DNA from: Myceligenerans crystallogenes
Lineage (GTDB): Bacteria > Actinomycetota > Actinomycetes > Actinomycetales > Cellulomonadaceae
Assembly: GCF_039529775.1 (NCBI RefSeq)
Contig: NZ_BAAANL010000006.1
Span: forward strand, 124,001 to 188,000
Direction of reading: 5' to 3'
DNA length: 64,000 nucleotides
Shown here piece by piece: positions 9,712-16,978 of this stretch. Position 1 is the stretch's first letter; each line of letters starts with the position of its first letter. A program made the position numbers and the translations under genes. The notes below the pieces were generated by a model. It was not told the DNA's origin, did not search any database, and saw only the letters and a program-made list of their open reading frames with translations.

Positions 9712-9755
9712 GCGGGCGACGCGGCGGCTCCGGCCGGAGGCGCCGCGTCGCCCGC
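9712..9755. terminator. Bidirectional terminator hairpin
   Basis: Perfect 15-bp inverted repeat (9712-9726 against 9741-9755) starting GCGGGCGACG, with a 14-nt loop that is itself partly self-complementary. It lies between two convergent stop codons (9701 and 9758). No strong U-tract is present, as is usual in high-GC actinobacteria. Confidence 0.8.
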
Positions 9756-9757
9756 GC

Positions 9758-10063
9758 TCAGGACAGCTCGAGGTGGATCCCGCTGGCCGACTCCGGGCCG
9801 CCCGGGCCGTGGTCGCGGAGGATCTCCACGATCACGTCGAACTTCTCCGGGCCGAGGGCGGCGCGGGACGCCGCCGAGTGGGTCCAGCGCAGGATCCAGC
9901 CGTTCTCGGGGGTGCCGAAGCCGCCGCGCAGGATGTCGTTGAACGCGTCGAGGTTGCCGGTCCAGGTGTGGCCGTCCAGCAGGCGGGAGAACGCCGCCGC
10001 GAACCCCTCGAAATCGGTGAAGCTCGCGCCGTCGAGGGTGCGGACGGGCAGGTCGTCGGTCAT
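9758..10063 (-). CDS. Barstar-like ribonuclease inhibitor
   Basis: A 101-residue cytoplasmic protein resembling barstar, the inhibitor that plugs the active site of barnase-type ribonucleases. Family features are the opening strand VRTLDGASFTDFEGFAAAFSR, the segment WTGNLDAFNDILRGG (matching the barstar helix that inserts into the RNase site) and FDVIVEILRDHG near the end. It lies directly downstream of a secreted ribonuclease gene, the arrangement expected for protection from the RNase. The ATG at 10063 gives the family's normal N-terminus (MTDDLPVRTL). It has no SD; a TACCTT -10-like hexamer ends six bases before the ATG, so it may be read from its own leaderless promoter. The family call is good; direct interaction with the neighbour is inferred. 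Confidence 0.85.
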   Translation of the reverse strand: MTDDLPVRTLDGASFTDFEGFAAAFSRLLDGHTWTGNLDAFNDILRGGFGTPENGWILRWTHSAASRAALGPEKFDVIVEILRDHGPGGPESASGIHLELS

Positions 10064-10094
10064 GGCCGCAAGGTATCCGTTCTCAGGAAGCGCG

Positions 10095-10126
10095 GAACCG
10101 GGCCCGCGCACGCGCGGGCCCGGTTC
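10095..10126. terminator. Hairpin between the ribonuclease and inhibitor genes
   Basis: Perfect 15-bp inverted repeat (10095-10109 against 10112-10126) beginning GAACCGGGCC, with a nominal 2-nt loop. It starts 11 bases after the ribonuclease stop codon and ends 31 bases before the inhibitor start, both on the minus strand. It probably terminates or attenuates the ribonuclease transcript. Confidence 0.72.
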
Positions 10127-10137
10127 ACCTCACCGGC

Positions 10138-10557
10138 TCAGAGCCGGTAGAAGTTGCTGTAGTGGTCCGGGGAGAAGTAGACGACACCGGTGTTCATGTT
10201 GCGCACGAGCCGCCAGGCCTGACGCGCCGCGCCGCAGGCCCGCGGGGTCACGTCGAACTCGCGGTACGAGTAGCCGGAGGGCAGCTGGCCCTCGCGGTTG
10301 TAGAACGTGCCGCCGGCGAAGTTGCACTGCCCGTCGGGCCAGCTGTACCAGCCGCGCGTACCCGGGTAGCCCTTGGACGCCCAGATCGAGTTCGAGCTGC
10401 GCGCCTCGGCGCAGCCGTAGTGGGTGCACGAGCTGTAGACGGTGGCCTCGGCCTCCGGCGCGGCCACGACGACGCCGCTGACGACGAAGCCGAACGCGGC
10501 GGTGACGGCGACGAACAGCCGGACCAGGTTGGTCGCGACGCTCTTGGTCTCGGACAT
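10138..10557 (-). CDS. Secreted guanyl-specific ribonuclease (N1/T1, barnase/RNase Sa-like)
   Basis: A 139-residue exported ribonuclease. Residues 1-38 form a signal sequence (hydrophobic LFVAVTAAFGFVVSGVVVA, then AEA). The C-terminal half carries the microbial RNase core QLPSGYSYREFDVTPR and FSPDHYSNFYRL. Candidate catalytic residues by comparison with RNase Sa (E54, R65, R69, H85) are E100, R112, R116 and H132, with nearly the same spacing. Several cysteines (44, 49, 78, 108) suggest disulfides. The start at 10557 follows GAGGAG. The enzyme should cleave RNA after G outside the cell. Its barstar-like inhibitor lies just downstream, separated by a strong hairpin. One GTTCACC half-site lies about 80 bp upstream, but a full PHO box is not evident. 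Confidence 0.87.
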   Translation of the reverse strand: MSETKSVATNLVRLFVAVTAAFGFVVSGVVVAAPEAEATVYSSCTHYGCAEARSSNSIWASKGYPGTRGWYSWPDGQCNFAGGTFYNREGQLPSGYSYREFDVTPRACGAARQAWRLVRNMNTGVVYFSPDHYSNFYRL

Positions 10558-10668
10558 ACTGATCTCCTCAGCAATGGGGGACGTCGTAGATGGTGGTTCC
10601 CTCAGTCGACGCAGGCCCGACCACGGCAAGGCCGAGGGGTGAACTTTACCTGTCCGCTTCGCCGTCTA

Positions 10669-11697
10669 TCAACCAGTTCCCCCGGGACATCGATCCCTGG
10701 GCCGCGTGTCCCGGTTGATCCATGCGGGCCCGGACGCCCGGCCGTACCGCTCCCCGGCGGCGGTCAGCCCGCTCAGCCGCGCCCACTGGTCCGCCGTCAG
10801 CACCACGTCGAGCGCCGCCACGTTCTCCCCGAGGTACCCGCGCCGCTTGGTCCCGGGGATCGGCACGACGTCGTCCCCCTGCGCGAGCAGCCACGCGAGC
10901 GCCACCTGCCCCGGCGTCGCCTCCACCTCGGCGGCCACGGCGCGCACCTCCTCGACCAGCCGCAGGTTCGCGGCCAGGTTCTCGCCCTGCCAGCGCGGCA
11001 GCGTCCGGCGGAAGTCGCGCTCGGGCAGCTCGGTGGTGGCCGACGCCGCCCCGGTCAGCATCCCGCGCCCCAGCGGGCTGTAGGGCACGAGCCCGATCCC
11101 GTGGTCGCGGCAGGCCGGTGCGACCTGGTCCTCGATGTCGCGCGAGAACAGCGACCACTCGGTCTGCAGCGCCGCGATCGGCGCCGTCGCCGCGGCCCGG
11201 CGCACCGTCCCGGCCGACGCCTCCGACAGCCCCAGGTGCCGCACCTTCCCGGCCCCGACGAGCTCGGCCATCGCGCCCACCGTCTCCTCGATCGGCACGT
11301 CCGGATCGGGCCGGTGCACGTAGTAGAGGTCGACGTGGTCGGTCCCCAGCCGCCGCAGCGACCGGTCGATCGCCGCGCGCACGTACTCGGGACGGCCGTT
11401 CACCTCGCCGGTCGGGTACCCGGACTCGTCGGTGAGGATCCCGAACTTCGTCGCGAGGATCACCTCGTCGCGGCGCCCGGCGAACGCCGTGCCGAGCAGT
11501 TCCTCGTTGTGGCCGCCGCCGTACATGTCCGAGGTGTCGAAGAAGGTCACGCCCGCGTCGAGCGCCGCGTGCAGCGTCGCGAGCGACTCGCGCGCGTCCG
11601 CCGGGCCGTAGGCGAAGCTCATGCCCATGCAGCCGAGCCCGAGCGCCGGGACGGTCAGGTCGCCGAGCCTGCGGCTCGGAACGGTGGTCGTGGTCAT
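10669..11697 (-). CDS. Aldo/keto reductase
   Basis: A 342-residue NADPH-dependent (beta/alpha)8 oxidoreductase. The catalytic tetrad is visible: Asp and Tyr in FFDTSDMYGGG, Lys in VILATKFG and His in LYYVHRPDP. The N-terminus LGLGCMGMSFAYG is typical of the group that includes pyridoxal and general stress reductases. GAGAGGAA precedes the ATG. It lies seven bases after a MerR-type regulator on the same strand, so the two are almost certainly one transcript from the MerR-type promoter upstream. The last 15 residues (RDTRPRDRCPGGTG region) look non-conserved. The substrate is unknown; regulation suggests inducible detoxification of an aldehyde or ketone. Confidence 0.92.
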   Translation of the reverse strand: MTTTTVPSRRLGDLTVPALGLGCMGMSFAYGPADARESLATLHAALDAGVTFFDTSDMYGGGHNEELLGTAFAGRRDEVILATKFGILTDESGYPTGEVNGRPEYVRAAIDRSLRRLGTDHVDLYYVHRPDPDVPIEETVGAMAELVGAGKVRHLGLSEASAGTVRRAAATAPIAALQTEWSLFSRDIEDQVAPACRDHGIGLVPYSPLGRGMLTGAASATTELPERDFRRTLPRWQGENLAANLRLVEEVRAVAAEVEATPGQVALAWLLAQGDDVVPIPGTKRRGYLGENVAALDVVLTADQWARLSGLTAAGERYGRASGPAWINRDTRPRDRCPGGTG

Positions 11698-11704
11698 CGC
11701 GATC

Positions 11705-12223
11705 TCAGTTCCTCTCGGTGGATGTCGGTAGGCACGACGCCGGCGCCCGGCCGGCCGCCGGGCCGTCGTACCTGTCGATCTTGAAGTCGACGATCGCCAG
11801 CGCCCAGCGCATGTCGGCGAGCCGTTGCCGGACGCGCTCGCGGTGGGCCAGCAGGATCCCGAGCCGGTCGGGAACGGTGTGCTCGCCCTCCTCCACGAGC
11901 CGGACGTACCGTTCGATGTCGCGGATCGGCATGTCCGACGCGCGCAGGCGCGAGATGAACACGACCCGCCCGATCGCGGCCCGGTCGTACAGCCGGTGCC
12001 CGGAACTCCGCCGGGGCACGCTCACCAGCCCGGCCCGCTCGTAGTACCGGAGCGTGTCGGCGCTCACCCCGACCAGCTCGCTCACCTCGGCGATGGTCAG
12101 CTCGCTCTCGCCGTCGAACCGCGCGTCGAACAACCCGACGACGGTCTCGAGCATGGCGCGCGGGTCCCCGTCCGCGTCGCCCGCCATCAGGTCCCGGAAC
12201 TGCTCCAGCGCCGTGGTGGTCAT
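11705..12223 (-). CDS. MerR-family transcriptional regulator
   Basis: A 172-residue regulator. The MerR winged helix is clear: LTIAEVSELVGVSADTLRYYERAGLV, then SSGHRLYDRAAIGRVVFISRLRASDMPI. It is preceded by about 45 residues that are not part of the usual N-terminus (MTTTALEQFRDLMAG onward); a later start cannot be excluded but none has an SD. The C-terminal helix has the RLAIL-type coiled-coil of the YhdM/AdhR group and no metal-binding cysteines. The ATG at 12223 sits at the predicted transcription start of a promoter with a 19-bp spacer, so the mRNA is probably leaderless. It should activate itself and the aldo/keto reductase after sensing an organic stressor (inference). Confidence 0.9.
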   Translation of the reverse strand: MTTTALEQFRDLMAGDADGDPRAMLETVVGLFDARFDGESELTIAEVSELVGVSADTLRYYERAGLVSVPRRSSGHRLYDRAAIGRVVFISRLRASDMPIRDIERYVRLVEEGEHTVPDRLGILLAHRERVRQRLADMRWALAIVDFKIDRYDGPAAGRAPASCLPTSTERN

Positions 12224-12230
12224 GACAGCG

Positions 12231-12261
12231 ACCGTAGGAGTTGGAGCGCACTCCAAGTCAA
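12231..12261 (-). promoter_or_regulatory. MerR-type promoter with internal palindromic operator
   Basis: Reading the minus strand: a -35 TTGACT (12261-12256), a 19-base spacer (12255-12237) and a -10 TACGGT (12236-12231). The over-long 19-bp spacer is the hallmark of MerR-regulated promoters. The spacer region contains the perfect inverted repeat TTGGAG-N4-CTCCAA (12241-12256). The predicted transcript starts at or next to the regulator's ATG at 12223. The -35 lies immediately before the stop codon of the upstream gene. Confidence 0.8.
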
Positions 12262-13232
12262 GCCGGGTCCGGCGGAACGGCTCGGCGCGGCCCGGCGGCG
12301 ATCCAGGCCGCCGCGGACCCGGCGGTCTCGTGCCGCCAGGTGAACCCCGCCTCCCGCAAGGACGCAGGTGCGAGCCTCCGGGACGCGAGCAGCTCGGCGG
12401 CGAACCCGCCGATCGCCGCACGCAGCGCGAACGCCGGCGCCGGGACGACGGCGGGCCGCCGCAGCCCGGCCGCGAGCGCGCGCGTGAGCTCGAGGTTCGT
12501 GACGAGCCCGGGCGCGACGGCGTTCACGGGGCCGCTCAGCACGGGGCCGCCGGCGGCGTCGTCCCCGATCGCCCTGCGCAGGACCGCGATCTCGTCCGGG
12601 AGGCTGATCCACGGCCACCACTGCCGGCCGCTGCCGAGCGGCCCGCCGAGGCCGAGCCGGAGCAGCGGCAGGAGCCGCGCGAGCGCGCCGCCGTGCGGCG
12701 CGAGCACGATGCCGGTGCGCAGGTGGACGACGCGGAGGCCGGCGTCGGCGGCGGGCGCGGCGGCGTCCTCCCAGTCGCGGACGACGCCGGCGAGGAAGTC
12801 GTCGCCGGGCGCGGAGCTCTCGGTGAGCGGTTCGTCGCCGCGGTCCCCGTAGTAGCCGACGGCCGACGCCTGCACCAGGGCGGGCCGCGAGCCGAGCTGC
12901 GCGACGGCCCGGGCGATCAGCCCGCCGGCGCGGGTGCGGGACTCACGGATCGTCCGGCGGTAGGCGGCGGTCCAGCGCCGGTCCCCGACGCCGGCCCCGG
13001 CGAGGTTGACGACGGCGTCGACGCCTTCGAGCACGCGCGGGTCGAGCTGCCCGGCGGCGGGGTCCCAGCCGGCCTCGGTGACGCGGGACGCGCCGTCGTC
13101 GTCCGCCGTTCGCGAACGGTCGGGGCCCGTCCCGCGCCGGACGAGCCGCCGCACGGCGTGCCCGCGGGCGGCGAGATCGGTCACCAGCGCGGACCCGATG
13201 AACCCGTGACTTCCGGCGACGGCGATGTCCAT
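12258..13232 (-). CDS. TIGR01777-family NAD-dependent epimerase/dehydratase (YfcH-like)
   Basis: A 324-residue short-chain-dehydrogenase-fold protein. The nucleotide-binding glycine motif is AGSHGFIGSAL (residues about 6-16). Family landmarks follow: VNLAGAGVGDRRWTAAYR, ASAVGYYGDRGDEPLTE, LRTGIVLAPHGGAL and VNAVAPGLVTNLELT. The C-terminal domain of the family (LASRRLAPASLREAGFTWRH) is complete. The ATG at 13232 was chosen because MDIAVAGSHGFIGS is the canonical beginning; a longer reading has no similarity to the family. The substrate is not known for this family. Its last codons overlap the -35 of the MerR promoter. The next gene upstream is divergent. Confidence 0.9.
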   Translation of the reverse strand: MDIAVAGSHGFIGSALVTDLAARGHAVRRLVRRGTGPDRSRTADDDGASRVTEAGWDPAAGQLDPRVLEGVDAVVNLAGAGVGDRRWTAAYRRTIRESRTRAGGLIARAVAQLGSRPALVQASAVGYYGDRGDEPLTESSAPGDDFLAGVVRDWEDAAAPAADAGLRVVHLRTGIVLAPHGGALARLLPLLRLGLGGPLGSGRQWWPWISLPDEIAVLRRAIGDDAAGGPVLSGPVNAVAPGLVTNLELTRALAAGLRRPAVVPAPAFALRAAIGGFAAELLASRRLAPASLREAGFTWRHETAGSAAAWIAAGPRRAVPPDPA

Positions 13233-13322
13233 GCCTCGCAGCGTAACCAAGGCCGCCGCGTCCCCTGGTGCGGCCCGCCCGGTGAGGGAATGTGCGCGCA
13301 CCCGTGGCACGTTGGCCTGGGC

Positions 13323-13745
13323 ATGGACTTCAACCAGCAGATCATCGACACCTTCCGCGCGAACGGCGGAGAGGTCAACGAGCCGATGCCGTTCGGCCGC
13401 GCCCTCGTGCTCGTGCACGTGCCGAAGAAGGACGGCGGCGAGCGCATCGCGCCGCTCGCGGCGGTGCGGGACGACGGCGCGTGGCACGTCGTCGGCTCGG
13501 CGGGCGGCTCGCCGAAGCACCCGGCGTGGGTCTACGGCCTGCGCCGCGCCGAGCAGGTCGAGCTCGAGGTGCCTGCCGACGAGACCAACACGGTCGAGAC
13601 CGTCACGACGGCGGTCACGGAGCTCGAGGGCGAGACCCGTGAGGTGGTCTGGGAGAAGTTCAAGGAGTTCTCCTCGGGCTTCGCCGACTACGAGAAGACG
13701 GCGCAGGGCCGCGTCTTCCCGATCTTCCGCCTGACGCCGGCGTGA
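13323..13745 (+). CDS. DDN-like deazaflavin (F420)-dependent nitroreductase-family protein
   Basis: A 140-residue protein of the actinobacterial DDN/nitroreductase family (split beta-barrel). Family segments visible are MDFNQQIIDTFRANGG, ALVLVHVPKKDGGERIAPLAAVRD, the phosphate-contacting SKHP-like stretch GSPKHPAWVYGL, and EVVWEKFKEFSSGFADYEKTAQGRVFPIFRL. It probably binds F420, or in some members a lipoquinone, and transfers hydride, but the substrate is not predictable. The ATG at 13323 lacks an SD, so initiation may be leaderless. It is divergent from the TIGR01777 gene and converges on the hydrolase at 15443, separated by a strong terminator. Confidence 0.9.
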   Translation: MDFNQQIIDTFRANGGEVNEPMPFGRALVLVHVPKKDGGERIAPLAAVRDDGAWHVVGSAGGSPKHPAWVYGLRRAEQVELEVPADETNTVETVTTAVTELEGETREVVWEKFKEFSSGFADYEKTAQGRVFPIFRLTPA

Positions 13746-13749
13746 CGCG

Positions 13750-13784
13750 GCGGGGATCTCCGGCCGTGAGCCGGAGATCCCCGC
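13750..13784. terminator. Bidirectional terminator hairpin
   Basis: Perfect 15-bp stem (13750-13764 against 13770-13784), left arm GCGGGGATCTCCGGC, with a five-base loop CGTGA. It lies five bases after the stop at 13745 and 15 bases from the convergent stop at 13800. Confidence 0.88.
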
Positions 13785-13799
13785 CCGGCGGGGGGCCGG

Positions 13800-15443
13800 T
13801 CAGAACGGGGCCGGGAGCTCGGGCCGCAGTTCGTTCGTGGCCCGCGGGTCCGCCGGGGTGAAGGGCTTGGCGCCCTCGCAGACCGTGCCGTCCTGCGCGG
13901 CGAGGGTGAGCAGGTAGTCCGCGATCGCCGCGTGGGCGCACGGGCTGGCGGCGTTCTGGCTGGTGTGGCCGTAGCCCTCGATCGTCAGGGTGCGGGCGTC
14001 GGGCCACAGGGAGGCGTACGGGGCGGTGTGGTCGTAGTGCGTGGCCGGGTCGAAGCGCGTGCCGATCACCAGCACCGGCACGTGGGCCGACTGGATCCAC
14101 GGGCCCTGGTACGCGTCCTCGTCCTCGACGGGGAGGAAGGCGCAGTGCACGCCGACCCAGCCCCGCAGCAGCCCGAAGTGCGGGTACCGCTCGTTCAGCT
14201 CACGGACCTGGCGCGGGTAGGTCAGCGGGTTGCGCGGGACCTCCACGTCGGCGCACAGCGTCCCGAGCGCGGTCCCGACCGAGGGGTAGTCCTCGCGGCC
14301 CAGGCGGAACTCGGGCACGTCCGGCGCGGCCGTCCGGGAGCGCGTCGCCGGCCCGATGCCGAGCAGGCCCGCGAAGTACGTGTAGACGTCGGCGACCGGC
14401 TCGTACCCGGCCACGGTGTAGAGGCTGAAGAACGTCTCCAGCAGGAGCATGTCGTAGGTGTAGGTGATGGTGCCGCCGTCGGGCATCGGCACCTCGGCCG
14501 GCGTGCGGCGGATCTCGGTCAGGACCTGCTCGGCGACCGTCGCGGCGTCCCCCAGCCCCGCCGTCGAGCACTCCGCCGGGCCCGCCTGCTCGCAGAGCCG
14601 CCACAGCTCGGCGAACGCCTCGTGGCCGCCGCGCGCCTGCAGCAGCCGCGTGCCCAGCAGCTCGCGGGAGCCGACGCCGGACCACTGGCGCGGGTCGAGC
14701 GGCCCGTCGAGCACCATCGCGCGCACGTTGCCCGGGAAGAGCATCCCGTAGGTGGCGCCGAGGATCGTGCCGTACGAGTAGCCGACGTACGTCAGCTTCT
14801 CGTCGCCGACCGCCTGCCGCAGCAGGTCCATGTCCCGCGCCACGTTGGCCGACGACGCCGTGCCGAACCGGTCCGGCGACATGGTGGCGCAGGCGAGGCC
14901 CACCTGGGCGGCCTCGGCGAGGAACCGCCGCTCCTGGCGGCGGTCGTGCGGCAGCGCGAGCATGCCCGCGAGGGCCTCGTCCTCGGACTCCTGGTCCGGG
15001 TAGCAGGTCGCCGGGTCGGATGCGCCGACGCCCCGCGGGTCGAACGCCACGATGTCGAACTTCTCGCGGACGGACGGCTCGAACAGCTCGTGCCCGATGG
15101 CGTGCAGCGTGGAGACCCCCTCGCCGCCGGGCCCGCCGAAGTTCACGAACACGCTGCCGAGACGCTCGCCCGGGCCGGTGGCGGGCAGGCGGGTCACCGC
15201 GACCGTCGTCGTCGGGCCGTGCGGGCGGTCGTAGTCGCTGGGGAGCTCGACGGACGTGCAGTCGAACGCGTCGGCGCCGTCGGGGCAGTCGCGCCAGTCG
15301 AGCTCAGGGGCCGCGACCGCGGGCGCCCGGGCGGCGTCCGCGCCGGGGGCGGCGGGCTCGGCCATGGCGGGCGCGGCCGCCGTGGTCATCAGGGCAAGTG
15401 CCGCGACCAGCGCGGCCGTGCGTCTCGTGGTCATGCCTCCCAT
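13800..15443 (-). CDS. Secreted alpha/beta hydrolase, tripeptidyl aminopeptidase (SlpD/TAP) type
   Basis: A 547-residue exported serine hydrolase. A Sec signal peptide ends near AAPAMA (about residue 30). The oxyanion region FVNFGGPGGEGVS and the nucleophile elbow VGYSYGTILG (GxSxG) are clear. The catalytic Asp and His are probably in VLVIGTRFDPATHY and TIEGYGHTSQNAA, within the C-terminal TAP-like domain. Relatives cleave tripeptides from the N-terminus of secreted proteins and peptides in Streptomyces. The start is ambiguous: ATG 15443 has a weak GGGA six bases upstream, whereas ATG 15434 has GGGAGG only one base away. Four cysteine pairs fit an extracellular enzyme. It is divergent from the GH16 gene. 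Confidence 0.88.
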   Translation of the reverse strand: MGGMTTRRTAALVAALALMTTAAAPAMAEPAAPGADAARAPAVAAPELDWRDCPDGADAFDCTSVELPSDYDRPHGPTTTVAVTRLPATGPGERLGSVFVNFGGPGGEGVSTLHAIGHELFEPSVREKFDIVAFDPRGVGASDPATCYPDQESEDEALAGMLALPHDRRQERRFLAEAAQVGLACATMSPDRFGTASSANVARDMDLLRQAVGDEKLTYVGYSYGTILGATYGMLFPGNVRAMVLDGPLDPRQWSGVGSRELLGTRLLQARGGHEAFAELWRLCEQAGPAECSTAGLGDAATVAEQVLTEIRRTPAEVPMPDGGTITYTYDMLLLETFFSLYTVAGYEPVADVYTYFAGLLGIGPATRSRTAAPDVPEFRLGREDYPSVGTALGTLCADVEVPRNPLTYPRQVRELNERYPHFGLLRGWVGVHCAFLPVEDEDAYQGPWIQSAHVPVLVIGTRFDPATHYDHTAPYASLWPDARTLTIEGYGHTSQNAASPCAHAAIADYLLTLAAQDGTVCEGAKPFTPADPRATNELRPELPAPF

Positions 15444-15562
15444 CAAAGATCCCGCGCTGACCTCGCACAATGGTCCGGAAGTCGGAACCGGGTCCCCCGC
15501 GGGGCGGAGGGGCGGTTCCCCCCTGCGGGCGAGAAGGCGCGCAAGGTATGTGGTTTTCCCTC

Positions 15563-15592
15563 TTGCCGGTATTGAGGCCCACGCAGTAGGTT
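15563..15592 (+). promoter_or_regulatory. Predicted promoter of the GH16 gene
   Basis: TTGCCG (15563-15568) and TAGGTT (15587-15592) are separated by 18 bases and read towards the GH16 start, about 60 bases downstream. Both match the actinobacterial housekeeping pattern reasonably well. No regulator site was recognised beside them. Confidence 0.5.
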
Positions 15593-15653
15593 GCCATTAC
15601 TTACCGGCCAGTCAGCTACCTGACCGCGCCCCGCGTCTGCAAAGGAGCAGCTC

Positions 15654-16925
15654 ATGCGCGCCTCACCGCTCGCCCGTCGTCCCCGTGTCGCCGCCCTCGT
15701 CGCCTCCGTCTCGATCGCCGGGCTGCTGGCGACCGGAGCGGCCGTCGCGGCGAACGCCGTCGTCCCCGCGCGGACGAGCGCCGGCACGGCCGCCGCCGAC
15801 CTGTCCGCCGCCGCCCTGACCTGGTCCGACGAGTTCAACGGCGCCGCGGGCGCCGCTCCCGACGCCACGAAGTGGAACCACGAGACCGGCGCCGGCGGCT
15901 GGGGCAACGGCGAGCTCCAGAACTACACGACGAGCCGGAACAACTCGGCGCTGGACGGCAACGGCAACCTCGTCATCACCGCGCGCCGCGAGGCGGACGG
16001 CGGGTACACGTCGGCGCGGATGACCACCAAGGGCAAGTACCAGCCGCAGTACGGCCGCATCGAGTCGCGCATCAAGATCGCGCGCGGCCAGGGCATCTGG
16101 CCCGCGTTCTGGATGCTCGGCGGGCAGTTCCCGGGCACGCCGTGGCCGAACTCGGGCGAGATCGACATCATGGAGAACGTCGGCAAGGAACCGCACCGGG
16201 TGCACGGCACCCTGCACGGCCCGGGCTACTCGGGCGCGGGCGGCATCGGCGCCGCGTACACGCACCCGCAGGGCTGGTCGTTCGCCGACGACTTCCACAC
16301 CTTCGCGATCGACTGGTCGCCGGACCGGATCAGCTGGTCGGTGGACGGCACGGTCTACCAGACCCGCACCCCGGCGGACGTGCCCGGCACCTGGGTCTAC
16401 AACCAGCAGTTCTTCATGATCCTCAACCTCGCCGTCGGCGGCGCGTGGCCCGGCTACCCGGACGGCACCACCCAGTTCCCGCAGCAGATGGTCGTCGACT
16501 ACGTGCGCGTCTACGACGGCACGGGCGGCAGCGGCGGGACCCGCACCGGCACGGTGACGGCGTCGAACGGCCTCTGCCTCGACGTCGCGGGCGCGAGCAC
16601 CGCGAACGAGACGCCGATCCAGCTCGCCCACTGCAACGGGAACGCGGCGCAGTCGTGGACGTTCGCCGGCGACGGCTCCGTGCGCGCCCTGGGCAAGTGC
16701 CTCGACGTGGCGGGCGCGGGCACCGCGGCCGGCACACGGGTCCAGCTCTACGACTGCAACGGCACGGGCGCCCAGCGCTGGACGCACGACGGCTCGACCG
16801 GCGCGCTGCGCAACCCGAACTCCGGCCGCTGCCTGCAGCCGGCGGGCCGCGTGCAGAGCGACGGGACCCGCACGGAGATCGCGAACTGCGACGGCTCGTC
16901 CGTGCAACGCTGGCGGATCCCGTGA
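15654..16925 (+). CDS. Secreted GH16 beta-glucanase (laminarinase-like) with ricin-type lectin domain
   Basis: A 423-residue secreted enzyme. Signal peptide about 1-33 (hydrophobic VAALVASVSIAGLLATGAAVA). The GH16 domain runs from about 55 to 285, with SDEFNG, WGNGELQNYT and the catalytic core GEIDIMENVG, in which the two Glu are nucleophile and acid/base. This is the subgroup that usually acts on beta-1,3-glucan. A short Gly/Thr linker leads to a beta-trefoil ricin B module (about 295-423) with repeated CLDVAG and QRW/QSW motifs for sugar binding. AAAGGAG precedes the ATG. It probably attacks fungal or plant beta-glucan outside the cell. It is monocistronic, followed by the CapA gene 53 bases on. 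Confidence 0.93.
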   Translation: MRASPLARRPRVAALVASVSIAGLLATGAAVAANAVVPARTSAGTAAADLSAAALTWSDEFNGAAGAAPDATKWNHETGAGGWGNGELQNYTTSRNNSALDGNGNLVITARREADGGYTSARMTTKGKYQPQYGRIESRIKIARGQGIWPAFWMLGGQFPGTPWPNSGEIDIMENVGKEPHRVHGTLHGPGYSGAGGIGAAYTHPQGWSFADDFHTFAIDWSPDRISWSVDGTVYQTRTPADVPGTWVYNQQFFMILNLAVGGAWPGYPDGTTQFPQQMVVDYVRVYDGTGGSGGTRTGTVTASNGLCLDVAGASTANETPIQLAHCNGNAAQSWTFAGDGSVRALGKCLDVAGAGTAAGTRVQLYDCNGTGAQRWTHDGSTGALRNPNSGRCLQPAGRVQSDGTRTEIANCDGSSVQRWRIP

Positions 16926-16965
16926 ACCACCCCCGGATTGTCGGCTGAACGGGCAATCCCGCACC

Positions 16966-16971
16966 TACACT
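16966..16971 (+). promoter_or_regulatory. Predicted -10 element of a leaderless transcript for the CapA gene
   Basis: TACACT lies seven bases before the GTG start at 16979, so transcription would begin at the start codon. There is no SD before that GTG. A clear -35 was not found. Confidence 0.4.
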
Positions 16972-16978
16972 CGGGCTC

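Noticed and set aside
10638..10644. PHO box upstream of the ribonuclease gene
   Set aside because: Only one GTTCACC unit is present on the coding strand; the neighbouring 11-base units do not match.
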